64,000 nucleotides of DNA from Triticum aestivum (taxonomy: Eukaryota > Streptophyta > Magnoliopsida > Poales > Poaceae), in assembly GCF_018294505.1 (NCBI RefSeq), contig NC_057809.1:421312233-421376232 (forward strand), in the 5' to 3' direction. The notes under the pieces were generated by a model. The model did no database searches and was not told the origin of the DNA. It was given only the letters and a program-made list of their open reading frames with translations. Below, piece by piece: positions 25,101 through 36,050 of the stretch (positions are counted from its first letter, which is position 1; every line of letters begins with the position of its first letter). The translations under genes were made by a program, and so were the position numbers.

Positions 25101-25845
25101 GGTGGTTCACGTGCAAGGAGCAATTCCGCGGGGGCCTCAGGTTGCCTGCTGCTGCGCATGCGTAAATTCTAGTTTACCAACTCATAGGTGGGACCACGAG
25201 CCGCATGGCCGGTTTGACCAGTCAATAGACTGCCATGTAGATATTTTGACCGGTCAACTAAGTGTAGTTTGTAATTACAATTTTCACATCCATATGTACG
25301 TCAACGCCTGTGAATTCAAGACGATGCCTTTTGTGGATGGATCAACTTCCATCTACTTGCCACCTTCTTTAGGCATCGAAGGGAGGATGGTGCGTCGACG
25401 AGGGAAGTTCACCCGGAGTTGGTGTTGTCTTCGGAGGTGTCGGGCGACGGTCAAGACGCTTAATGAACCATCATCACTTTATGAAATGCCCGCTTCTCAC
25501 CGACCTGGCCCACCAACCCCCCTCATGCACGTGATTCCCGCCCAACGCAACTGCTAGCATTCATGTGAAACCGACTCTTATGCCATGCGCTGCCTGCGTT
25601 AGGTCGCTGAGATGCAGGCTAGGTACCCAACGGGCCCACACGTCAGTGGAAGAACGACACGGTGCCGTACGTCAAACGATCTGGTCGATGGCGCCGCCCG
25701 CTACACGCCCGATTGAACACGCCTCCTTGCCGTATTCAAATGCCTCCATGAAACCCACGTGGAAACCGAGAATCCAGTCCGGCTACACGTCCGTTCATGA
25801 GCGGGCCGACATTAAACACAACACCGGCCAAGCTCCTCCTGTCGA
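25101..25845. other. intergenic sequence before the decayed gene-like unit
   Basis: No domain or transposon end is recognised. From about 25560 the sequence becomes GC-rich with CCACGT and CACACGTCAG elements, which may be upstream sequence of the unit at 25984. Confidence 0.3.
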
Positions 25846-25847
25846 CC

Positions 25848-25945
25848 CTCTATTTAAACAAGGCCAGACGCCGGCCAAGAATCGCACCCGTCCGCCCTCT
25901 ATTTAAACGAGGCCATACAACGGCCAAGAATCACACCCATCCGCC
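25848..25945 (+). promoter_or_regulatory. 49-bp tandem duplication carrying two TATTTAAAC boxes
   Basis: CTCTATTTAAAC occurs at 25848 and again at 25897, each followed by (A/G)AGGCCA(G/T)AC, CGGCCAAGAATC and CACCC(G/A)TCCG. Each unit has a TATA-like box. They lie about 85 and 135 bases before the ATG at 25984, the right distance for core promoter elements. Confidence 0.5.
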
Positions 25946-25983
25946 ACTCCCCTATCTCCTTCACCATTTTCGCCACTCTTCCA

Positions 25984-26622
25984 ATGGCTTACAAAGAGTA
26001 GTTCTCCAACATACAAACGTGTTGGGTGGCCGGCTGAGCCCGCTGGATACGAGCTATGCAGCTCGCTGATCCACCTCCCTCGTCTAGCCCGACAGAGCCA
26101 GTTGCCGCCCCAAGACGACGCGTGGTTCAACAACTCGCTGCTCCAGGCCAGCTCGACGAGTAACATGCATGGGCATTGTCGCTGCCGTCCACGACGCCGT
26201 GTCATACCACACCTCCCGTGTCTGCCCCCGCGCCTCCCTTCTCTGTGGCCACGACTCCCGTGCCTGTGGTCGTGCCATGCAGGCAGAGACAGAGGTTGGG
26301 TGAGCGGAGAGCGACGTGTCGGTGGCCAATGCCTCAGCGTCTGTAGCCATCATCAAGGAGAAGTAGAACATGGGCGGCTGTCGATGCTTGGGTCCCATGC
26401 AGGACACTGCTAAGGTGACGCCCACGTACATAACAGGTGTCTTTTCGGGTTCTTCTCTTACGAGGACCTTCGTCGACCCTGCATGGCTCCACGGAAGCGA
26501 AAGAGCCCCCTTCGACTCCCGCTCAAGCATTAGCCAAGGATTTCACTCAGTTGAGTAGTGGGGAAGCGAGGTCATCCTTTGCGGTGAAGCATGTACCTCC
26601 GGGGCTCCCGACAGTCAAGTGA
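25984..26622 (+). pseudogene. decayed gene-like sequence of unknown function
   Basis: An ATG at 25984 (CCAATGGCT, MAYKE) opens a frame with in-frame TAG at 25999, TGA at 26035 and TAA at 26161. Between the stops the translation is non-random: an IQTCWVAG stretch, a Pro/Ser-rich run and a basic RRRVVQQL. The coding signal moves to another frame near 26310 and again near 26520, and closes with VPPGLPTVK and a stop at 26622. The TATA region just upstream, and AT-rich sequence after the stop up to 26892, look like a promoter and a 3' UTR. I do not recognise the family. It could be an old host gene or transposon-borne gene ruined by stops and indels. Confidence 0.4.
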
Positions 26623-27412
26623 TCGTGTTGCCGGACAGTCAAGGGATCCGCGGGCGACCATTTAGATTTGGTATAATTATACATCTAGAGTCGCACTAGC
26701 ACTGCTTATTTGATGTAAATGCAATGAAATCCAGTATTTTATAGGAATTCCGTCATGTTTATATGAAATATCATTGTGTTTGCATGAACCTCGTTCGGTT
26801 GGTTCAGCTGTTGTAAGAATGTGTGTGGCTATGGTTGGATGGCCAAATTTGCGGGTCACCATTGGAAATGTGCGGCTGGCTTGTGCAGCGAGCACTACAA
26901 AAAAAGATACATCCGTGACATTTTGGGCCGAACGAATTTTTTTCCTGTCATGCTTATGACACTTCTATGATGATAATTGTGACAAAACCCGGTACCATCA
27001 TAGATGTGGTGGGCTCATACTTCTATGACAAAAAATCATGAAAGAAAATGGGCTTTTCGTCCTGGGCGGGCCGGAGATGCAGCTGCATGACACTCTTGGG
27101 CCATCCATGACGGAACAAACCGTGGTAGAAGCGAGGGCGAGGAAAATATCAGGGAGTTCTCGGTTATGGTGGGTGGTTGGGGGCCGAGCGATGCACGTTT
27201 CTCTCATACACGTACGCGCGTGGGTGCGAGGTGGTGGGCTCTAAGTGAACCTGAGCGAGGCGTTCGCCTACTGAACCCGAGCGATTGCACTGCAGGCTAC
27301 GCGTTACTAAACCCGAGCGATCGATCGATCTGGCTATTAACTGAACCCGATCGAGCAATTCCTTTGCTACTGCTGCTAACTGAAGCCGATCGAACCTGCT
27401 GCCTCCTTCCCT

Positions 27413-27835
27413 TGATGAACAGTGAGTGTTGTTGGGGGGGGTGGATGAACAGTTCCCGGTGGGGGCTTGGATGAACAGGACCCGTGGTAGTAGAGGCCGT
27501 TGCTGCTGGATGAACAGGACCCCTATTGAGCCGGTTGGGGGAGGATGAACAGGACCCCGTGGAGGGATGGATGAACATGACCCCGTGGATGGCTGGTTGA
27601 ACAGTAGCCGGTGGAGGGCTGGATGAACAGTAGCCCGTGGAGGGGTGGTTAAACAGGACCCCATGGAGAGGGCTGCTTGAACAGTAGCCGGTGGAGGAGT
27701 GGTGGAGGCTGGATGAACAGGAGCCCGTGGATGAACAGTCGCAGGTGGAGGTTGGACGAGGTCGACGGTGGATGAACAGTAGCCCGTGGAGGCTGGAGGA
27801 GGTCGACGGTGGAGATGAACAGTAGCCCGTGGAGT
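27413..27835 (+). repeat. minisatellite of about 25-35-bp units (GGATGAACAG core)
   Basis: GGATGAACAG(G/T)A(C/G)CCCGTGGAGG recurs roughly fifteen times with variable linkers such as GGCTG and GGTGGTT. It lies in the CACTA subterminal region, where arrays of short direct repeats normally bind the element's transposase accessory protein. Confidence 0.75.
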
Positions 27836-27837
27836 CC

Positions 27838-28100
27838 CGTTTTGTGGTACGCCACACCCCTCTTGATGAACAGGACTCCCGTTTCAACCGTAGCGCTCCA
27901 ACACAAGTCTGTTTCCTCCGTTTTGTGGTACGCCACACCCCTCCCGATCAATAGGACCCCGTTTCGACCGTAGGAGGTCCTAGAGAAGTCCGTTGCCTCC
28001 GTTTTGCGGTACGCCACACCCCTCTCGGTGAACAGGATCCCGTTTCGACCGTAGGCGGTCGAGCACAAGGCCGTTTACTTCGTTCTACGGTACGCCAGGC
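27838..28100 (+). repeat. 81-bp tandem repeat, three units plus a partial fourth
   Basis: GGTACGCCA is found at 27846, 27927, 28008 and 28089, an exact 81-bp step; the first three units continue CACCCCTC. Each unit also has a CCCGTTTCGACCGTAG-like segment. Since 81 is a multiple of three, the minus strand reads as a 27-residue repeat (YGRNG...RGVAYHKTE), which is the only reason a long frame exists here. Confidence 0.85.
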
Positions 28101-28479
28101 CTCGTTTCGATCGGCTGTTCCATCCAAGCCGGTTGGCTCCCAATGAACACGAGGATGCAGTTTCTCCGTTCCGACCCAGCCGGTTAGCTACCGATGAACA
28201 GGACGTCGTTGCTGCCTCTCCATGTACATAAGCCCTGGCCGTATGTATGCGCGAGTAGGCGTTCGAGACCCCGCCCATATACATACGTGGCTGTATTTAC
28301 TTTCTTGCACCCTGGCTGTACGTACGTGTACATGCTATGTGCGCATCTCTACTACAACACGTGCCCTTCCTTAATCGGCCGTGGTTCGTCGCTGGAGCCT
28401 GCAGACAGACCGATAGATCAGTATGTACGTACACGTTGACGACCAGAATGACAGTGCTACGTACGCCTCGACCAGGTGG

Positions 28480-31180
28480 GTCCCGACTGTTAGGCACTTC
28501 CTTGTGTGCGAAGATGTAGCTGGTGGCTCCCAGCAGTTGGGGGGAAATGTTTCTTTTTCGTGAAATATGGGTGGCCCGTCTGGTGCGTCCCTGCTGTCAG
28601 GTGGAGGAATCATTATTTTGCGCGTAATAAGGAGGCACTTCCTTGCTGCGGCTGTGGACCTAGCCGTCAGCCTCTCCACATACAATACTCTTCCGATGGA
28701 AGTCGTTCCTGGACCACATTGACCACGCCACGTCGAGAGCACCAAGGCGGTGGACGACGGTGAGGCCTAGGAAGGGGACAACGCAGAGCTAGCGAAGACA
28801 CGGCAGTGAATGCCCACACGGAGAGGAGTACGAGTGTTCACTGGTTTGGCTGCGGTGTGAGGCTGCCATCGCCACAGAATAATAGGGGGTGTGGATGAGT
28901 AGAGGGATGGCCTGGCCAGCGGTGGGAGTAGTAGGGGGCGGTGAGGCCTTCGCGGCAGCACAACTGGCCACATGAGGCAGGAGCAGGCGACACGACCGGC
29001 ACTGGTTTGGGCGGCTGGAGCAAGAAGAACAGAGGTTGAAGAAGAACTACGACCATTGGATGGACATCGTACAGTCACTGGAGCTAGAATCATTCATATT
29101 GACTAAGTTGACAAAGCCCTCCGTCCGTGTCGGTAGGCCCACAAGTCAGCCTCCAACTATGGTGGGTCCCAGCTAGCAGGGGGAGTATTCATTTTTTTGT
29201 GCGTAATAAGGAGGCACTTCCTTGCGTGCGAAGATATAGCTGGTGAGTCCGACCTGTCAGCAGGAGGAACGTTTTTTCGCAAAATATAGAGGCCCTTCCA
29301 GTGGGTCCCGGTTGTCAGGTGGAGGAATCATTACTTTGTGCATAATAAGGAGGCATTTCCTTGCGTGCGGCCGTGGACCCAGCTATCAGCCTCTCCATGT
29401 ACAATCCAGTTCTGATGGATGTCGTTCATTCACCACGTTGACCACGCCGTGCCGAGAGCACCAGGGCGGTGGACGCCGGCGAGGCCTAGGAAGGGAACAA
29501 CACGAGCTAGGGAAGACTCGGCAGTTGTTTCCCACGCCGAGGGGAGTACGAGGGTTTACTGGTTCGTCTGCCCTCGCAGGAGAATAACAGCAGGTGTGGG
29601 TGTGTAGAGGGATGGCTAGGCCAGCGATGGGAGTACGGTGGGGCGGTGAGGCATGCGCGGCAGCACAGCCGGCCGTGGGAGGAGGGTGCAGTAGTCCCGC
29701 CGGCGCTTGTGTGAGCGGATGGATTAGGAAGAGCAGAGATTGAAGAAGCACGATGGCCGTTGGATGGACATCCAACAATCACTACTCTCGTGTGTTGACT
29801 AAGTTGACACGGCATTGCGTGTGCGTCAATATTTTTTTAGGAAAGCGTATGCATTAACCTATAGTAGGTGCGTAAGTCATCCTCAAATCTGTGGAAAACA
29901 ACATACAACCCATCTGCCATTATTTCTAATAATTTACAGCCCATTTGCCAATTCTTAAGGATTTTTTGGAGCCCATCTTCTTTTTGTTAGCATTACAGCC
30001 CATATTGTGGCCATGGTTAAAAATTATACGAAATTTTGCATATTTCGGTGCGGTCAACTACTTTTAGTCCTGAAATATCGAGTCACATTCAATCTAGTTT
30101 GAAAAATAATTTATTTAAATATAAAATCCAAATAATTGTCCACGCATAAAAATCAATGGAATTTAAAATCTTGCAGTGAAAATTTTTTGAAACTAATTCC
30201 CGTTTTGATGTTTTTTAAAAATGTACAACCCATTTCTCATTACTGATAGCCCATTTTCTGGGCAAACCGAATGAAACTCTCCTCGTCTTGAAAGATTTGT
30301 AGCCCAGCAGGGCTGACAAAGCAAGTAGGCCTCGTTTGGGTATTTCTTTGAAAAAAAGTAGAACTGGGCTATACATTTTCAGCAAGAAAAAAACATAATT
30401 GGGCTCATGATGTGTTAAACATAAATAAAACCCTGGCTAGATGGGCCACAACCCCGCACAGCCACGTTGTTACCCTGATCCGTCGCCAAAATTAGTATAA
30501 ATAAAAACTGCTTGTTCCTCAAAAAGAAAGTAAATAACAACTGCGCGGCCTGCTGGGTCCCTGGTGTCAGCCGCTTGTTGTGTAATTCTCTCATTTATTG
30601 ACTACGTTGACAATAGCGTGAGCCCCAGATGTCCAACCATTAGGAGGAACCATTTTTTGGGGCTTGTAATAACGAGGCACTTGCTTGCGTACTGCCATGA
30701 CACTGGTGGGTCCCTACTGTCATCCTCTCCATGTACAGTCATCTCCTTGTTCCTCTCGGTTGCTGACAACATAGACAACGCAAGAGGGCGGTGCACCACA
30801 CATGGCGAGCGAACCAAGGCGGAGGACGACGGCGAGGCCTCAGACGGAATGAACATGAGCCATGGGAGATGCGCCGGTCCAGTCGCAGGTGGAGGGGAGT
30901 ACAAGGGTTGACTGGTTCGGGTGCAGGTGGGTGTTGGGGCTGACGTCACCGGAGAATAACGTGACGTGTGGGGTAATAGAGGGAGGGACTAGCCAACGTT
31001 GGAGGGTACGATAGGGTGGTAGAGGTGCAGCCAGCCATGGGAGGCGGGAGCAGGCGGAGCCGACAAGGTGGTTTGGTTTGGGCGGCTGGAGGAAGAAGAC
31101 AAGAATAGAAGATACACAACAGATGTTGGATGTCAATCCAATGGCTAGTAGGCAGAATCGTTTGTTGACTAGCTAGTAAG
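28480..31180 (+). repeat. three diverged copies of a roughly 700-bp unit
   Basis: Copies at about 28480-29190, 29195-29900 and 30550-31180 share GTGGAGGAATCATTA, TAATAAGGAGGCA(C/T)TTCC, GGCGAGGCCT, GGGAGTACGAG and GTTGGATG. The first two are offset by 704-718 bases. The third lacks part of the first half. An AT-rich block at 29820-30540 with several AGCCCAT motifs separates copies two and three. Confidence 0.7.
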
Positions 31181-31590
31181 TCGACACCACCTAGGATAGG
31201 CTATTTCCTCGTGGGTCCCAAATGTCAGAATCCAAATCTGTCATGGTCATGCAGCCTTTCTTATCAAAATTTACAGCCCATTTGGTGTGCTAGTTCAAAA
31301 TAAGTTTGTGGGTGCTGGTGGGGGCTAATCACTTGGCTTCCGTAATGCACAGTGAGCTCAAGCAGCCGGCGAGAGTGATGTTATTTCCCTTGGTTGGGAT
31401 TTGTTATAATATTTCACTCTGAATTAAACGAATGGCAAGCCATTTGCCTTGTTTCAAAGAAAATATGACAGTCACAGCCGAGTTGAAAAGGGCAAGAAGA
31501 TCTAACTCCAACTTACAAACTGTACAAAAGCACGAGGGTTAATTGTTCATCAGGTTTAGACAAAACCCAGATTAAAAAGGGCAACAAGAT

Positions 31591-32585
31591 CTAACTCCAG
31601 CACTGTTTTCGGCAGTCACAATCAAATGGATCGGTCAGGTCCATAGAATGAACATCCTGGGTTGTAGCATTTACTGGATTATGACCACAATATGTTGTAA
31701 ATAGAAGCCCGACACGTTCGGAAGCTCTTTTATCCACCTGAAACCCCTTTTTTGCTCTTCGACATACCCATCCGTCAAAACCATGCTGCTGATAAACTTA
31801 AGCCTGATGGACAATAGTAACCTCACATTCAGCAGGAAGAATGTGAGAAATCTAGTGTTTGCATGGTTGGGTACATATCATTCTAGCGTTATTGTCTTCA
31901 ATCGAATGTCATGAGAAGTGAGAAAATCCCGGTGCTTACGAATCCACCAATTGGTTATAACATTCTTGCCCCGTCCCGTTGCCTGAATAGACATGAAGGT
32001 TGAAAATAATAAAGGTCTAAAAAAGTGTCAAAAGAGCAACAACTGAACGGTTAATTCTAGTACATTATATGCGGGCTTCCAATGTGCGTGAAATTATCAC
32101 CTTTATATACAACTTCTCCAGACATGGAAAGCATTGCAGCAAGCCAATAATCTTGTTCAGATCAAAACTATTCATTTGGATATATAAGATCTTGACAGAA
32201 TCCAGCACCATTGATAGGCTATCCATGTAGAAACTCTGCATTGAGCATAGAACCTAATATTAGTACAAAATGTGTAATCTAAGATGATATATAACTTATG
32301 CGAAAAAATTTAAAATGAAACTTATGGTTACAAGTGTAGATGGTAATATAAAGTACCTGAAGAACTGTGGAGCCAAACACCATCTTGAAACGAGCACAGA
32401 GATCATGTATTACACCCAAGGTCTCCAGTTTAGGCGCAGCGAGGATGATTATTTGCGACGGTGAATCACTAGAATCAAGGATCAACCTTTGAAGTGAAGG
32501 GGCATCTTGGATGATGACATGCCTTCCGTCAAAAGAAATTCCAAGTCTTACAAGGTTAGGCGACTTTATTTGGAGACAACCGATT
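31591..32585 (-). pseudogene. F-box/LRR/FBD-type gene fragment, three exons, 5' part lost
   Basis: Exons read on the minus strand are 32585-32357, 32235-32101 and 31982-31591. The first has leucine-rich text (LQIKSPNLVRLGISFDG, then APSLQRLILD, APKLETLGV) and ends at CAG/GTACTT. The second (SFYMDSLSMVL, CFPCLEKLYIK) begins after TGCAG and ends AAG/GTGATA. The third begins after TTCAG and carries the FBD hallmark NWWIRKHRDFLTSHDIRLKT, then RLLLSIRL and FTTY. Junctions are in phase. Breaks are a TGA at 31878-31880 and a frameshift in the A6G4 run near 31748. F-box/FBD proteins are usually substrate adaptors of SCF ubiquitin ligases. The F-box itself would lie upstream and was displaced by the retrotransposon at 32586. 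Confidence 0.75.
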
Positions 32586-35500
32586 TGTAACATCCCAAAA
32601 TTCTAAATTTTGGAACGTTATATTAAATAAATAGTTTTGATTGATTGTTTGATTGTGGTGTGGTTGCTTGTGTGAAATTGAGTGAAATTCGAAACTTTGA
32701 AAGTTAAATGAGAGGGAATGAAATGACTTTCCCAAACTTTCATTTTGCATTTATGATCTCCATGAATTATAATTCTTTTCATCACAAAACCATGGAGAGA
32801 AGATGACATGACTTCTTCCATTTCAAATGAAAAAAAGGTTTCTGAAAATATTTGAATTTCATTTGGAACTATTTCAAAATCAGAAACTTTAAGCAACACA
32901 ATGATTTTCATGAGAGAAGATAAAATGACTTCTTCAAAACATATGAAATATGAGTTGGAAGTTTAAAAGAATCAAATTGAAAGTCTCTTTGAAATTATTC
33001 TCAATTTGGAGTTATTTGGGTTATATTCAAATTACTTTTCTCCAAATTTTTTTTATGGAAAATAGGGTAAAATGATTCCTTACATTAGAAAATTGGAGAA
33101 AAATGGTTTTGAAATCATTTTGGCATTTTTAAAATATTTTATTTGGTTTTTAAATAAACCAGTAGCACTTTTTGCTTTATTTAAATTTTTGTGGAATTTA
33201 TTTAAAGCTAGAAAAAATGTTCATGTTGTAGAAAATCTTTTTTGGAAAATTTTGAAATATAATATGCCTATGTTGAACTTTATTTTATTTTGGTTTTATT
33301 TATTTGGTTTTGTTGTCTGTATATAAAAAAACGTTCTCCTGCGACTGGGCCGGCCCAGCTAGCCGTCTCCCTCCCAGAGCAGAAGACATGCTGCCGCATG
33401 CCGTCATCGCATCGGCGTCCGTGCCACCTCCGGACCCCCCACGCCGCCCCGGCCCCTCGCGCAAGGCACTGCCCCTTCTCCGCCTTTATAAGGCCCGACC
33501 CCGGCCTCTTTCCTCTCTCCTCGCCTCGCCTCGCATCTCGCCGCAGCCGCCGCCATCGCCAGACTTCCCCGCCGCCGCTGCTCAGCTTGCGCCGCCTTCG
33601 CCGGTCCGCTCCGTGTCGCACCGCCACCCGCAGCACCACCGCGCGCCGCCGCTGCGCTGCAGCCGCGCCCGAGCCCACCGGAGCCGCTTCGCTTCCTCGC
33701 CTCGCCATTGCCAGAAAACCGCCACCGCCGCCGGTTTTCGACGAAACCCGCTGCCGACCGGTATAAAACCAACCCCGGTCTGATCCTTTTTTTAAGCTTT
33801 CGGTTTTCTTTTAGACGGTTTTATTTAGTATAGTTATTTAGCGAACGTCCATGATATTAGGTTCAGCAGTGAACAAATTTGTTCGTTAGCCTTCGATAGC
33901 GAACGATCGTTCGGTAGTTTTTGTTTTTCTGTTTTAATTTCGTCTGGGGACCTACATGCAATTAGTTTATTTATAGTTTAGCCCCTGATCTTCAAACCTT
34001 TGCTACTTTTTGCTCTCTTATCCAAATCCAACGAAACCAATACCCACTTCTTCGTTATGACCTCCTCAGTTCAGATAATCATCTTGAACATGTTTTTGAA
34101 AATTTAAAATTTGATTTCAAACAGATTTGTATTTGAATTTCGTTTGATCATAACTTGAGTTTTGTAACTCTGATTTAGTTGATTCTTTTTGCTAATTGAA
34201 GCTCTTGACCTAAACTTTCTGATAAGACCATATTCACCAAATTTTGGTACTGTTAGAAATTGTTTTCTGTTCGCAAGAGTTATTTGCATGTTTTTGAAGT
34301 TTTCCGAGATCTTTTCTACGAATTTTATGCTTGAGTTCTTATGTATGCAATTGCTTGGTTACGATAGATTGAACGGAGTGTGACGAGTTGAACTATTAGG
34401 AGTTATGAGTGCGAATCATCTTCATCAATAGTACAAGGAAAGTTCACAATTTGATCATATTTTTTGTACCCAGTTTTTATGCATTAGTTTCAACCCTCAA
34501 ACATTGGATGAGTAGTATTGATAACATGTGGGTATTGGGAAGTAGTTGATGAGGTAGGAACCTATTGTCTTATATCAAATCCTGGGTACATATTGCGTTA
34601 TGCTTGCACTACTTTGCTATTCTCGTAGACGTGGATTAGTTTGTGAGATTCATGAAAGATGTGAGAGTTATTTATATCTAAGGGAAACTTAAGGTGGCTA
34701 ATTTAATACACATCTGGGTGGATTGGTTGGGGCACCCTGGGAATACCAATGGATTGCCCAGACACCTGGGCAATCCAGTGTTGTCCAAGGAGATCCCGGG
34801 GTACCCGTGTGATCATCCTATGGTTTGCCACCCAGGCTCAAAGTGATCATAAGATTATTCATGCTGGAAACTTCCGTGTGCAACCACAAGCTATTATGGG
34901 CTCTAGCATAGTTGAGTAAGTTGTGGGAATCCTTTCCATGACGGGCTAGCAGATGTAGGGGATTGTAGGTGTACCGGCCTATCTATCGGTTAAGGGGACC
35001 TCTTCGGAAAGACTATGTCTCGGTCATCCGTTTCTCAAACATCATGCAGTGCGAGAAATACAACAGAGGAGATTGAGTATTATGGGGAAAAGTGCGCAAA
35101 CCTCTGTAGAGTGTACAAACTAATCATGGTTAGTTGTGTCCCCGGTTATGGACATCTTGAGTATCTGGTACTTGAATTATTGATTTGATCTCATCACTTT
35201 ACTTAATAAACTTGTTGGGTTGTTAATGTTAATTTGGGATTGAGTTGGGGTTACCTTCTCATTATTTTCAACAAACTTTGTAGTTAAATAAAATATATTC
35301 CTTTGTTGTAGGAAAAAATTAGCTTTATGCAAATGATAACCATAGAGCCTCCACCAGCCAAATATGCATGTAGTGATAGCCATTATTCAGCATTGCTCTA
35401 CAGTGTGTAATTGCCAGTACATTCAATGTACTGACCTCCATGGCTGCAACGTCTCATGTTGCAGGAATCTTATGACAAGTAAGTGATACATTAGGGTTAT

Positions 35501-35712
35501 GATGTCTACTCTCAACTTTGCCATTGGTGTTGATGGGAATCCACAACTTTGTTGCTACTTCCGCTATTTGGAGTGAGGTAATAGTATTTACGTTACTTTA
35601 TACATGTGATTTACCTCTGTTATAAATCCTCAAGTACTGTGTGTGTCAGCATACCGATCCAGGGATGACACTTAAGCATAGAGACTTGATCCATTCGGGT
35701 CGGGTCGCTACA
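32586..35712 (+). repeat. 5' LTR of element D (3127 bp)
   Basis: It starts TGTAACATCCCAAAATTC and ends GGGTCGCTACA, three bases before the primer site. The first 700 bases are AT-rich. A GC-rich block follows at 33340-33780; its 150-residue frames on both strands are composition artefacts. The rest has no coding signal. Confidence 0.82.
33487..33493 (+). promoter_or_regulatory. possible TATA box of the element-D LTR
   Basis: TATAAGG in the context CGCCTTTATAAGGCCCG, at the edge of the GC-rich block and followed by a pyrimidine-rich stretch (CCTCTTTCCTCTCTCC) typical of plant transcription starts. Confidence 0.5.
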
Positions 35713-35715
35713 AGA

Positions 35716-35727
35716 TGGTATTAGAGC
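35716..35727 (+). other. primer-binding site of element D
   Basis: TGGTATTAGAGC, one base from the initiator tRNA-Met site TGGTATCAGAGC (a C-to-T change), three bases after the LTR end. Confidence 0.85.
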
Positions 35728-36045
35728 ACATGTTGACTGTAGGACGTGACCCCTAGAAACTGGCAAGCCCATAGGAAAGATTTTCTCTAAAACTTTATTT
35801 TCAAAAAGATCTTTTACCTATCTTCTTTTCTAAGCTTTATCAAATATTCCCTTTTAGTTAGACTATACCCCTTTCCCCTTTTGACCACACGAAGATACGA
35901 CTGATGAGACCACTCCAAGAAGTACAAGATATCGGACAACTAAGACCACTTCGGAATGAAGAGGATTTTACCGTGCATTATAATAAGGGAAAATACAACG
36001 GTTGAATGCTCTGAAGAATTTCCAGATTTGGTATGACCTAGGAAG

Positions 36046-36050
36046 GCTAC
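36046..36050 (+). other. left target-site duplication GCTAC of element E
   Basis: GCTAC directly precedes the LTR start TGATACG at 36051 and recurs at 44292-44296 after the 3' LTR. Confidence 0.92.

Larger units (their letters stand above)
26893..31200 (+). mobile_element. CACTA DNA transposon terminus and subterminal region (nonautonomous or truncated)
   Basis: The element starts with CACTACAAAAAAAGATAC at 26893, followed by the GTGACATTTTGGGCCGAACG text I associate with Triticeae CACTA elements. The 4 kb that follow are filled with subterminal repeats (27413-28100, 28480-31180). No transposase (TNP2-like) frame is visible. The opposite terminus (TTTGTAGTG type) is not found before the retrotransposon at 32586, so the right limit is an estimate. 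It may extend to include the FBD fragment at 31591-32585. Confidence 0.7.

Noticed and set aside
24724..25557. 277-codon plus-strand frame
   Set aside because: Its first half is the CATG/CACA microsatellite read as His/Thr/Cys; the rest has no recognisable domain.
27164..28068. Long minus-strand frames through the CACTA repeats
   Set aside because: They are open because repeat units happen to be multiples of three or lack stops; residues are Ser/Pro/Gly repeats without a domain.
27838..28100. Regular repeats resembling a CRISPR array
   Set aside because: Repeats occupy most of the 81-bp unit, spacers are related to each other, and the host is a plant.
33290..33783. Two plus-strand frames of about 158 codons and opposing minus frames
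   Set aside because: They lie in the GC-rich part of the element-D LTR, overlap each other and are composition-driven.
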